Shown here: one piece after another, positions 34,257 to 45,346 of the stretch
How positions within the stretch are numbered: the first letter of the stretch is position 1
How the letters are laid out: every line of letters starts with the position of its first letter
Assembly: GCA_016169945.1 (NCBI GenBank)
Contig: JADLSH010000369.1
Location: 2,232,001 to 2,296,000, forward strand
Source: Trachythela sp. YZ-2020
Lineage: Eukaryota; Cnidaria; Anthozoa; Malacalcyonacea; Clavulariidae
Reading direction: 5' to 3'
Length of the DNA stretch: 64,000 nt
The notes under the pieces: generated by a model
Databases searched by the model: none
Told to the model about the DNA's origin: nothing
What the model saw: only the letters and a program-made list of their open reading frames with translations
Translations under genes and position numbers: made by a program

Positions 34257-35051
34257 TGTACGGTTCGCACCGATCCAAGATAATTTTTATAAAGATGCAT
34301 TGCGCATTACAACCCTGAACTCTTTAATGTTTTCCAAGTGGACTAGATAAAAATTTATTCATTAAATATTCTCTATTGAGTATGAAAATTAGTCAATAGG
34401 CATTTTAGTCCTTACAACCACAGTTAATAGAAGGAGACTTCTATTCTGTGTTACAACTAACCCATTGAATTAAAGACACGGCCAAGACACGAGCTGCCTA
34501 ATGTTGTAATGAGTTAACTCCCATAGTCTCCTATATAATCCAAACACAATGATCCTGCTATGCTATGGGTTAACCAACCCATTTGATTAATCATTAAAGC
34601 CACACTTAGCTATGAGTTATTTGAGGGTAGGCCTTTGTCTAACCTTCTAACGAAGGTCCTTCTGCTTAAATACTTAGGAAGGGTAAAACGGGTTTCTATT
34701 TGGAAGTAATAATCACTGCCCCATTTTCGTCCATGATCACACTTTTATTACTCCCAAATAAAAACCGTTTTCTCGAAATACTTGGGGCAACGTTTTCGCT
34801 CGAAACGTCAAAGTGTTTTTAATCTTTATCATGTAGTTTCAACACAAACCCACAGATTATTGTAGAAGACTGCCGACACTGAGAGTTTGGTATGTGTGGC
34901 GTTATATCCAGTCAACTTTCATGCAACTCTTGTTCTCGTTTGACCGGGGCATGAGAGTTGAGAAAACTCTTATGCGAACTCACGCTTGTCAACTCTCGTC
35001 AAATCTCATCCTCGTCAGGGGCTTTAAATGCACTTGTTAAATTACAATTGT
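34257..35051. other. Intergenic between FBXL7-like gene and DBF4
   Basis: No gene. TTTATT near 34743 is a possible polyadenylation signal for the minus-strand FBXL7-like gene. The hammerhead-like repeat at about 34775-34845 is listed separately. Confidence 0.4.
34735..34850. repeat. Hammerhead-like repeat, copy 2 (partial)
   Basis: TCGAAACGTCAAAGTGTTTTTAATCTTTATCATGTAGTT (beginning near 34799) matches the right half of the repeat seen at 4936, 50823 and 52755. The left half is weak (AACCGTTTTCTCGAAATACTT). The conserved words are GAAACGTC, AAGTGTTTTTAATC and ATGTAGTT. Confidence 0.5.
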
Positions 35052-38000
35052 CTATATATCGAGTGTGGTGTGTTCTATCACACAACTTTGACAATGTTCT
35101 CTTATAAATTCATATGTATCCAACGTGATACTGCAGTCTTCAACATTCAGATAATGAAGTAAGCAACACTGCGCAACAACGGCACGTATACCAACATCGG
35201 TAAGATTACGACAACCCTTGATACTCAATCGCTTCAACTGCGGGCAATGGATTCCTAAGGCACTCAATGTGTTGTTTGTAATCTCACATTTGCCAACATC
35301 CAAAGATCGTAGCTTGAGGCAGTTCTGCGCGACATACACCACCCCTGCATCCGTAACACCAGCACAACTACGTACGTTTAGATAACGCAGGTTACTGCAA
35401 CCTTTGGCGATCATTTTGATCCCAGCATCTGTAACAGCACATCTCATTAAACTCAAGTACCTTAGTGATGGGCAATACCTGGAGATTTCTTTCAGACTAA
35501 AATCTCTCACTTTATGACAATCACTGATGCTTAGTTCACGAAGTGAGGTACAATGACTTGCAACATGTTGCATGCCTACATCAGTGACCCTCGGACAACG
35601 CCTCAAGTGTAATGTTTCCAGACGTTTACACGTAAAACTTAACGTTCTTAAACCTAGGTCATCCACAGCAACGCAGTCACTGATGTCCAAATAAGTAAGT
35701 CGAAAACATGTGTCATTACTTGACTGAATATTAGTAATCATACTATGACATATACTGTTGATACACGAGCAGCCGCGTACATCAAGCCAAGTCAAACTGA
35801 GGCAATTCTCTAAGACACTTTGAACTCCACGATTCATGACACAAGGACATGCTAAAATTTCTAGTTTCTCTAAATCAATGCAATACTTTGCAATATAACT
35901 GAGACCTCTGTCCGATAGACATTCACATTGAACAATTCTTATATACTGAAGTGTAAGACAAAGACCTTGAGTACTCCGTGCTAATCTGGAAAGAATGGTA
36001 TACAAAACTTTGTCAATTTTGCTTCCAGAATACTTCGAAATTTTCATACTTCGCCACAATTGTGGGTCCCAACAAAGCATATGCCATTTCCTGCAGACCC
36101 CAGAAGCCATACAAAGATACTTTGTGGATAAATAAGAGAAAATGCTGAGTAAGATATGTTCCGGGAGGCTATTTACGTCCATTGGTGTTGTCCTACGCTC
36201 AGGAACAAGATGTTCATTTTGGAAAATACTTAGACGTTGTCTTAATCTCTCTTGAAGAGATTCGTTGTTTACCTTTGGTTTTTCTTTTGAACCTTTCTTC
36301 AAGAATTCCTCAAAACTTTCAGGTTTAGGTTTGAGATGATCATGATGTTCATTCAAGTTCCCTTGATCACTGCTATCGTTACTCTTCTCACTATTACCTC
36401 CAATACTGGTTGAGTAATCACTGGACCAGAAACTTTGATCTGATGAACATCGTTTATCATCATCATGGACTTGATATGTAGATGTAAACGATCCTACAGC
36501 TCGATGCGGACTGCGGGAAGGAACCTCGTCCACAGATTGTTCAACGAGTTCTTCGTGAAATCCATTTGTTTTCGTGAAATCTTTCTCCTTCTTTGCCATC
36601 TGACCTCCACCACTCAATGCAAGACGTAAACTTCTTCTGTAATTGTCAGGATCTCTCGTTGCTCTGGAAGGTGATTTACTCGCGCCTCTAGTCAAAACTG
36701 GTGACTTACTCGTTGCTCTAGTCAACACTGGTGACTTACTGGCAGCAGAACTCTTTCCCCCGCCATCTATAAGACGTTCTCGTGGTTGGATGCTTAAAGT
36801 CCTCTGAGGTAAATTACTTGATGACATCCGACCTTCATCTTTGTTTCTGGAACTCGGGTCAAATGTAACTCGGTGTTTCCTTGGCGTGTGGACCTGATCT
36901 GGACTTTTAAGACAACTCATAGACATATTGTTGTTCCTGTCGTCATTTGGATATATATTGTTGAAAGATTCTAAAAAGAATAAAAATGGATAATTTTATT
37001 AATTATTTTCAAAACAAGAGACTCGTACGCATTTATACACGAGAGAGTTTCAGATTCAAATGTCACAAATTTAATTCGCCATATAAAGCCAGGATGATGA
37101 AAAATCCAGAGCTACGTAAGATATCTAATCTGCTTCTGAAGCCAGAAGTCTGCAAACCAAGACGCAATTTTCCAAGATTTTTTCTCCCTCGGGGAATGCG
37201 CGTGAAAAATGATACTTCCGATTTCTGATCAGATAGATGATCATGAACATGACCAAACTTCCTTAGGAAACCTAATAAAGGTAAGCAATGGTAGAAAAGC
37301 CAAAAGAAGGCCAGAGATGGCCTCACACATGCTAGGAAGGCTACGGAATCGTACGGAAAGTAGGCAGTATAAAAGGGCCCTGTTAGGGTATATTCCGACA
37401 AGAGATATTGTGTTAAAACGGCGACATATAGGAAATAAAAATGCGACAGACGACACAAACTTTGTCCAATTAACTGTGACAGCGACATCAAGAAGGTGGA
37501 AAACAATAGCTAGATTTGGAAAGCGACATAGCAACTATTTTGAAACTGTGACATTACTAATTTTCAAATTTGGTAATGTAATCTACACATACTGGTTCCG
37601 GTGTCACAGCGGATTTGGCCCCCCCTCAAAATGGCCCCCCGGGCCATATCCGCTAGCGGATATGGTCCGGGGGGGCCAAATCCGCTAGCGGATATGGTCC
37701 TATGGGGGTCCATATCAGCTAGCGGATATGGTCCCCTCTCGCGGATTTGGACCCCCTCGCGAATCTATCGTATGGCATATTAAATATCGAATGAAAACGT
37801 TTTGAATCATCTTTACATCTAACAGAGAAAAAGTGTACGAAGATTTTTGGGATTAAAATGTTCCTGTCAATTTTCTCGCGGTTTTGGACTGCAGGAACTA
37901 TATTTTGCTGCAACCAAAACTGCATTTCACTGCCAAAAATATATTTCACTGCCACTATGATATATTTAACTACGAGAAGTAGATTTTATTGCAATCAGAA

Positions 38001-41000
38001 CTATACATAGTACAGTTCCCATTTAAATGTTATGTCTCCGTAGTGGGAAATACAAAGTTGTAAATGTTAACAGAATTTAAATAAACTTATCATTTCAATT
38101 AAACTGACGTTTTGAACGCAAGTACGCAACCCGAAAGAAATACTAGCTAATACTTATCTAGAAATAGGCCATGTGCCAGCAATTACTCTGTTGACAATTG
38201 TCAATTGATTGATTTTTTCGGTGCCATTTTCCCGTAAATTTAATTTCCATGCGCTTTCACTAGTGGTAGACAGAAAAATTTCTCTTAATTCTGCTTCGGT
38301 CCTGGAAACGATTACTAATCTGTTATTTGTGTCTGTTTCCGCATTAAATACCATGCCTACAGTTACGTAAATTTTAACTTTCAATTTAGATAACTTAAAT
38401 GGTTCTGAAGATAAAAATGGTGATCAGAATACATATAAATACGCGCGACCATTGAATCGAACCAACTCATTGTAGTTGTTATTTTGCGGTGATACAGCAG
38501 TATATTTTCTAACGTGGTCTTAATTTCAAATTTACTACCGGGTGTCCCAAAAAAAAGTATCCGTGTTTGATTTAATGTAGCGCAAAACCTGCAACAGATA
38601 TTTCACTCAGACAAGTTGTACTGTATTTAAAAAGGGCTAACTTAAATTTTGGTATATAACCCTTGAATTTTGATGCAATATTGACCGAGATACAGATGTT
38701 GCAAGTTGCGGTACGTTTTTAAAATTAGTGAAAAATCGAGAAAAAACGGCTTATTAAATTGATTTGAAAACAGTTGTCATTTTATCACGAGTATTGTCAT
38801 TTTCAATAAAGTTAACTTTAACTTCACATTATTTCCTAGTAGATTTACTATTTTGCTAGTCTTTTGTAACCCTTGGGAATAAAAATGGAATAATAATACA
38901 CATTGAAATAAAATTTAATTAAAAACATTGAAGACAGCTTTGTGCATGAGGCAATTGTTTTGGCATGTGAAACTTTGGATGAAGAACTGATCCAAAATTC
39001 TTTTGGCATGGTTTCCAGAGCAAGACGGTGTATTCATGCGCAAAGATGAGAATTTCCAGATGATCAAATCTTGATCTTTGGAACAATATCGTTGTACATG
39101 CGCATTCTTTTGACCACATAGAAGTATTTATCAAGTCTAACCAAATAGACATTTGATGGGGCCGTTTTATGCTAATTTTAGCAATTTCAAAAATGCTTAC
39201 TCAACTTCAAACATCTGTATCTCGGTCAATATTGCATCAAAATTCAAATGTTATATACCAAAATTTAAGTTAGCCCTCTTTAAATATAATGAAATTTATT
39301 TAAGTAAAATACATGTTGTAGTTTTTACGAAATATTAACTCAAACAGCGATACTTTTTTTTGGGACACCCGGTACTTAACTTTCGTAAATGTTTGTTGCC
39401 GTTTTTAATCAAAACGTCAGATATTTAATTTTTATGCCAATATGGCAAAAACTGTTTTAACCGAAGAAAAATGTTCAGACAATTACTCTAAAACCAAATC
39501 ATATGCAGCTCAAAAATTCTTGTAGACTTTTGCGCGAAAACTTTGTAAACAATAATATACTTATTGTTTACAAAGTTTTTGTCTGCCTATGATTTCACAG
39601 GGGGGACCATTTCCGCGGAAGGGGGTCCATATCCGCTAGCGGAAATGGTCCGGGGGGGCCAAATCCGCGGGGGGGGGGGGGCAAATCCGCTGTGACACCG
39701 GCATCCCTGGACGCACACACAGAGAAATTTTGGGGCCTGGGGCAAAAACAACTTTGGGGCCCTAGCAAGCCCTAGCTATTTTCCAATTTCCATCCTTAAA
39801 GATCTTTGGTGTCATGTGCTTGTTTAGAAAACTGATTTTCATAAACTTGATCTTCTGGATTACATTCTGAAGTCTTTAACGGTATAAATAACATTCTCAA
39901 TCTGCATTCAGTGCTAAAATTATTTAGGGGGTCCTGCATTCTGAGAGACTATTTACAGTAATATATAATTATATATGCATATTGCACTTCATTTCTATTT
40001 GGCGGCCCCCTTTAGTTGGGGGCCCAAGACAAATTGCCCCCTTTGCCCCAGCCCTGTCCCTGGTTACTGAACAGAAACCATTACTGAAAGTATTTACTGA
40101 AACAAAACTTGTTTTGAAAGTATCAAGGAAAGGAGTAAAGAAGATATTTAATTAAAGGTCCAGTCACCACACATACAAATGTCAAAACTCATTTACACTG
40201 TGGTCAATTGGCACAGATAAAAAGGCACCTATACCAAATTGATCTGTGCTTGGTCCTTTTAAATAAGTAGTCTGGACACTCTCTCCTCCACCAAGGCTTT
40301 CTAGATATTTTCTAATAAATTAGAAAGGTGCTAGAGGGTAATGAGGCTGGCGAGGGAAAGGCAAAAACTTAAGAAAAGCTTCTGCCAGATTTGTGAACAA
40401 ATATGGCAGCAATCAATATTGCAAAAGCAAAGATTTTCTTCTAGCTTGGTGAGATGGAAAATTTTATTGTTCAGTTTGTTGTAGTCAAAACCCCAGCCGT
40501 TAGTACAAAACTTACAATGTCAACAAAAGGATATAGTCACAAATACAGGGTTTGAAATTTGAAATTTTCAGCACTATCCAATAGGTTGCTAGCAACTTGA
40601 AATCTGGTATCCACCCAGAAAATCTAGTATACCACAGTATTTGCATTTCAGGTTCTGGTCAATCTGACTTCTGTGGAGGAGAGAGATTTGTTTGTATCGA
40701 TCCAATGGATACTGAGCTTGATGTAATTTCCAGTATCCAAATTCAAAATCCAGTATCCTGTGGATATTGGGATACTGCAAATTTCAAGCCCAAGCAGAAA
40801 TGAACAGATGGTTTGGATATTTTAAGGATTACAAGAAATCACCACTTTGTAAAGATATCGCCTCAAATCCGGCAAAGTGTTTGGCTCCCCATTCCCTCAT
40901 GCGTCGCCCCACAATTCCCCATTGCACATCTCCTGCATCCTATTTTCCAGCAGTTTACCTAGGTATGTCTCTCTCGCTTCTCTAGCACATGGGAGGCTCT

Positions 41001-42513
41001 GCGGAAAGAGAAGTCTCAGAACACAGCTAAATTTGATACACTGTGCAATTTTTTGCTAGAAACCTCTGCTCGCAGTGTATTTTTCACTGTGTTCCACCAA
41101 AAATTGAGTGTGGTGTAAACAGGCCTTCAGTGAACTAAAAATTATGATATGTGAATAGATTTTAAAATGCACAGAAGCATCAAATATACAGCTAAGATCT
41201 GTTAGTGGTAGCTGGTAGGTTCTATTAATATTCCCACGTAACAGTGCATTATAAGATCAACATATAGTTTGCTCAGAGCACCTACACTTACTTGAGTGGA
41301 ATGAGAATGGTTGATATTGTTCAATTATAAACCAGAGAATGTCTGACTCTATTTGCAAGAACACTTTGACTGCCGCACTTAACAATCAAAGTACCATTTA
41401 TAACGAACTTTGATATATATAATATTATACAGCACTTCACTGACCACATGAAACTGCCCAGCACACAGCACACTGGCAGTGGACCAGTTTTAATGGATTT
41501 CATCCACTAAAACTTATTAACCAAACGTGTTCTTTGCATGTCGAATGTCTCCTGACCTTAAAATCGTTATTTAAAATTCTCGTTGAGTCATATATGACCA
41601 TTTAGACAGCATATACATTTACAGTCTATTCATTTCCCCTTTGGCGTTGTCTATTTTAAAACATTTTAAACATGTTTATTATAATTAAGGAAAAAGGCTA
41701 TCATGGCTAAGCCATTGGCAATTATTTCTAAATTCATCTGTTTGTAATACCATTTCCGACTAGGAGGGCACGTAAACAATGTATTAAAAGTAAATAGAAT
41801 TCACAAAAAAACATTGGAATTTTATGGCAGACATTTTGCCTACAGCTCGTTTCACAAAGTCGCATTACAATGTTTCTTAGACAGGACAACATAGAACTTC
41901 GATAATACAGTCAAAACTGAAAAGCATGGCGAATTGTTCTGTCTAAGCTTGTCGTCTTGTCGACACTACGGGACTTATTTTGATATTTATCAGCATTTTT
42001 AGTCGCCCTTCGGCTTCGTACAAGAAATGTCAATAAAGTACAAAGTTTATACAACAGTATTTGTGTCACATCGCTAATCGATCTTTGTACATGTACAAGA
42101 AACAACAAAATTCTTGCAAATGAGCCCATTGCCATAACAAGTTCAAATTCATATTTTGTTATCCTATCTTGACAATCTTGCCATGAAATTCAATTGACTT
42201 TATAATCTCCGAATCCGAAAATCCAAACAAAGTAAATGTCGCAAATTTCGATAAAACATTCCATTTGTATCAAATAAAAGCGACCTATTGTTTCAAATTA
42301 TCGAATTCTGTTACACCTACATTGTATTTTCCTTGGGAATGCTTTATGCAGGGTAAAGTAAGACTCAAAGCTACAGATTTTCACTCGTATTGTCGCAGTT
42401 CAAGTCGTTGCATAAATGCATGGGACGTTCCCTGACAGTATTATTTATATACATATATATTGAGATATTATACCTTGCGTATTTCTCGAAAGCTTCTCTT
42501 GACTTTGTCCCAT
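35052..42513 (-). CDS. FBXL7: FBXL7-type F-box/leucine-rich-repeat protein
   Basis: A substrate-recognition adaptor for an SCF (SKP1-CUL1-F-box) ubiquitin ligase. The main exon 35052-36970 encodes a Ser/Arg/Lys-rich N-terminal region with three SKSP repeats, then the F-box (NSLPEHILLSIFSYL...VCRKWHMLCWDPQLW, about residues 281-321), then about eleven leucine-rich repeats of the cysteine-containing type (e.g. LRYLNVRSCAGVTDAGVVYV) to the C-terminus CVIEHTTLDI. The order and the CVIEHT ending match animal FBXL7. The frame stays open upstream of the internal MSMSC methionine to an acceptor (TTCTTTTTAG at 36971). A matching phase-1 donor ends a short exon at 42474-42513 encoding MGQSQEKLSRNTQ. 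This gives 652 residues with an MG- N-terminus, as in vertebrate FBXL7 (MGANN...), possibly myristoylated. The exon-1 link is inference from phase and splice sites. The 5.5-kb intron holds a transposon. Confidence 0.88.
37598..39701. mobile_element. 2.1-kb DNA transposon with CCGGTGTCACAGCGGATTTG ends
   Basis: The terminal inverted repeats CCGGTGTCACAGCGGATTTG and CAAATCCGCTGTGACACCGG are perfect. Subterminal blocks of TCCGCTAGCGGATATGGTCC and G/C-runs are repeated three times on the left and twice on the right. The interior shows no transposase I can identify; about 835 bp of it is a nested mariner-like MITE (38538-39372). No clear target duplication was found (left flank ACTGGTT, right flank CATCCCT). 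It lies in the FBXL7-like intron. Superfamily unknown. Confidence 0.8.
38538..39372. mobile_element. Tc1/mariner-like MITE with CCGGGTGTCCCAAAAAAAAG ends
   Basis: The left end CCGGGTGTCCCAAAAAAAAG and right end CTTTTTTTTGGGACACCCGG form inverted repeats. TA occurs on both sides (38536-38537, 39373-39374). Long arms include GCAATATTGACCGAGATACAGATGTT against its complement. It shares layout and the CAATATTGACCGAGATA word with the MITE at 16801-17434, so the two are related families. It is nested in the 37598-39701 transposon. Confidence 0.88.
39702..40545. other. FBXL7-like intron, hAT-like remnant at left
   Basis: No exon is seen. The stretch 39715-40068 has GGGGCCTGGGGCAAAA near its left and TTTGCCCCAGCCCTGTCCCTG at its right, which suggests a degenerate hAT element, but the left terminus is unclear. 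No coding potential. Confidence 0.4.
40546..40795. mobile_element. Probable hAT-like MITE, CAGGGTTTGAAATTT ends
   Basis: CAGGGTTTGAAATTT at 40546 matches in reverse the right-hand AAATTTCAAGCCC near 40782-40794; the final TG of the expected end is not obvious. ATCCAGTATCC-type words recur inside. Boundaries are uncertain. Confidence 0.4.
40796..42473. other. FBXL7-like intron, rest
   Basis: No additional exon can be supported. The ORFs on both strands are short and lack domains. Confidence 0.4.
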
Positions 42514-44119
42514 AATTTGTCTGCCACTACTTCCGCGAACACATCGTTTTTCTGCTCAAAATTTTACGACAAATGTTTTGCATTTTATAAAGTAATCAAA
42601 TAGCTCTTGTTCCCGTCGCGGGTCATATACGTTTGTTTTTGAACTCATTTAGTATAATTTATGTATGGTTATATATTAACCCCAGGTAAAATAGTGATAT
42701 CAACCATCAACATTATTTACCCTACTATTAACGCTTTCCTTTTTGTAACAGGGAGATTATTTTTAACATTCTCCTTTTAATTTAAGGCACTGCGTTTTTG
42801 TATTACTGTAGGAATTCTATCATTTTAATCAAATATTAATTATAAGAAATAGACTGAACGCCTTAAACCAGAGATTTTCCCACGGCATTTTTGAGCCATG
42901 CGGCTTTGAACAATGTTTAGTTGGAGGATGAGTGTTGAAAACTATACACGCGTGACAAAGAGGCGTTTCTGAGTTCAGGAAGCAGGTGGCTCAAGCCATC
43001 TATAGTAAAAGTTATCACTAAATTGCACGCTTACTTATAATTCAGCAATGATATCTTGCAGATAAAGGTTATGAAAAAATGAAATATGGCCTACGGGGAA
43101 TCTGGCTGACGGTGCTCAAAAACTACTATGTCTAGTATTGTCTACGTTTTAGCTAAAAGTCTAAAAGTGCACAACAATTTGTTCACTTTATTTAAAGTTT
43201 AAACTATCATTATAAGCGCACTGCCTTAGTCCATAAATATTATTATGCATCAAATTTCTGTGTAGATACCACATACAGAGCGATGTCAGTTTGGCGCCAA
43301 TACACTCGTTGTTTGAAAACGTGGCGCGTGGCACATATACTGGTTGTCACAGATATGCAGAAAAATTATTGTGGTACAAATTCAACATATTGCTGACTCC
43401 GATAATGGACCCATTGGCATTCAGTTGGAATGCTTGCAATGAATCCAATGCTCAACTGCATAGAAATCTGTGGAAGAATAAAAACACCACGTAGTGGCTG
43501 CATGCTTGTGCGGTATATGTTGTGGTGGCCAATATTAGTTAATGAAACGATAGCGTGGTTTTCCGGTTGTACTTGTGTGGTACTGTGATATAAAATAGCA
43601 TAATGAATAGCTGTAGCTTGTACAATTTTACACCGGAACTCAAGCAATTTATTGCTACACTGAACACGCACTTGGTAACGTATTATGGCCTGTTCATATG
43701 GTCTCGCCTACTTACCTATGGCTATGATCTCGCCGATGAAATCGAGAAACCAAATTTTGAAAAATCTATTTCTGTTTGCTATGATACATGCTTTTAGTTA
43801 TGAATATAAGATGAAAATGTATCAAACTCGTGAGTCGTGTTAATTATAATTCAGTTTAACATTCTACGCAATTCTGGCATCGGTAGATGGAAAACATAGG
43901 AAACAGCGGGGTTTCCAAAACCGTGGCAGCATGAAAATTGTCGATGATTGTTATGCGAAGGAGCTAATGCGAATAAGCAAAGGCCTGTGACCTGCAGGCT
44001 GCAATCATGGGAAAATGTTGATATATGATATTTGTTTGCATGCAATGCTCCACACTTTACAGAGTAATTAGTATTTATGCAGGAATAGCAGGATCAATGT
44101 ACCGATATTTATTCGTCTT
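42514..44119. other. Upstream of FBXL7-like gene, no gene seen
   Basis: The leader of FBXL7-like exon 1 extends to at least 42551, where an acceptor-like TTTTGAGCAG occurs on the minus strand, so an earlier non-coding exon is possible. The rest is AT-rich with no supported gene. Confidence 0.35.
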
Positions 44120-44593
44120 GGCCATAGGGCCCAGAGTGCATTCGGTGTAGTCTAATCGGAAGATCTTCGGCGTAGAGTTACAGTAAGCCTTGGCGTACTG
44201 GCGCACAATCATCTTTCCTGGCGTAGTGGCGTACGCTGTTTTTAACTTGGCGGCGCATAAATACCAATAAAATAATAAATACGTCAAACGATTCAAACGG
44301 CGTAACACGGTAACAGGTTTACGGCCCAAAATAATGTCACTAAACGGCGAATGACTTGCGAAACATGTCTTAAACATATCTTATTGATATTTAAAAACTA
44401 ATTACGATTTAAACTTCTCAAAAATGGGCCTAAAACGTGTGGAATTTTTGCAGAACTGACTCATACAGTCATACGCCCTGGCGTGGGTGAGAGTCGGAAG
44501 AATGGGCCAGGGTGGGATGTTGGCGTAGCGTTGCGACTGCTTTGGCGTATCTTCGGCGTAGCATTTACACCGAATGCACCCTGGCATAGGGCC
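44120..44593. mobile_element. MITE with GGCCATAGGGCCCAGAGTGC ends
   Basis: The left end GGCCATAGGGCCCAGAGTGCATTCGGTGTA is mirrored on the right by TACACCGAATGCACCCTGGC followed by ATAGGGCC. GGCGTA words occur repeatedly in both halves (CTTCGGCGTAG, TTGGCGTACTGG). About 470 bp, no transposase. Confidence 0.8.
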
Positions 44594-44951
44594 TCGTTTT
44601 CAATATTAAGAGCCTTTTCTCTTGGTATCGGTAACATATTTACAAAATCATACCGTTATAATAGATAATCAAAAGGATAATCTAACATATAATCAAGGTA
44701 ATCTGCATACAATTACATCATCAAAGTCCAAAGTCTCAAACACGAAAACGAGAGTCTATATGAGGTCTTTCCGGGATGCTGTATTTCAAAACCCTTTTTG
44801 CATTTGAAGGCAAGCCAAAGCATCAACCCATAACTCATATAAAAGCATAATACATTATTTTTTCTGTTTTGGTAATTTCTTACGATTCCAAAATTAAATG
44901 GCCGTGCTCTATTTGGAACAATCTATACCTTAATAGTCTTTATAGTTATTA
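44594..44951. other. Gene-free stretch
   Basis: AT-rich sequence between two transposable elements. I see nothing in it. Confidence 0.4.
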
Positions 44952-44959
44952 CTGGCTGT

Positions 44960-45338
44960 CAGGGGCGGCTGGCTACCTCAGAGGGGCCCGGGCAATCTGG
45001 GGTAGAAGGGGCCCCGCACCCCCCAATTGATTTACCTTATTTTTTTAACGACACAGCTATAACCGGTAGTGCTTCACCTGCCTAGATTTTAAAGCGGTAC
45101 GTTTTGAGTCATTCCTTTTCCGAAGCCCAATGCTTTTTATAAAAGAACAAATACTACACAATAATAAGAGAGCACGGAGGCCCTCACGTCAGCGCGAGAT
45201 CCATGAGGTTTATGCCGCTTAGGCACATATGATTAATCTGGAAATGCTAGCGTTTATACATAACGTTAAGGCCCATTTCAAGGGGCCCACAAGCAGGGGG
45301 CCCACCGGGGTTTTGCCCGACTGGTCAGTCCACCCATG
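44960..45338. mobile_element. hAT-type element with 8-bp TSD CTGGCTGT
   Basis: It starts CAGGGGCGGCTGGCTACC and ends CAGTCCACCCATG (imperfect inverted ends). GGGGCCC runs lie inside both ends. The target duplication CTGGCTGT is exact (44952-44959 and 45339-45346). 379 bp, non-coding. Confidence 0.85.
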
Positions 45339-45346
45339 CTGGCTGT

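Noticed and set aside
36986..37506. Lys/Arg-rich plus-strand ORFs (MDNFINYFQNKRLVRIYT and the following MILPISDQIDDHEHDQ) just upstream of the main FBXL7-like exon
   Set aside because: A donor-like GTAAGC near 37280 is present, but there is no recognisable domain. The region is the opposite strand of the FBXL7-like intron, so chance is the simpler explanation.
39715..40068. Possible hAT element with CCCTGTCCCTG end
   Set aside because: Only the right end is convincing; the left end and the duplication could not be placed, so it is noted only in the gap entry.
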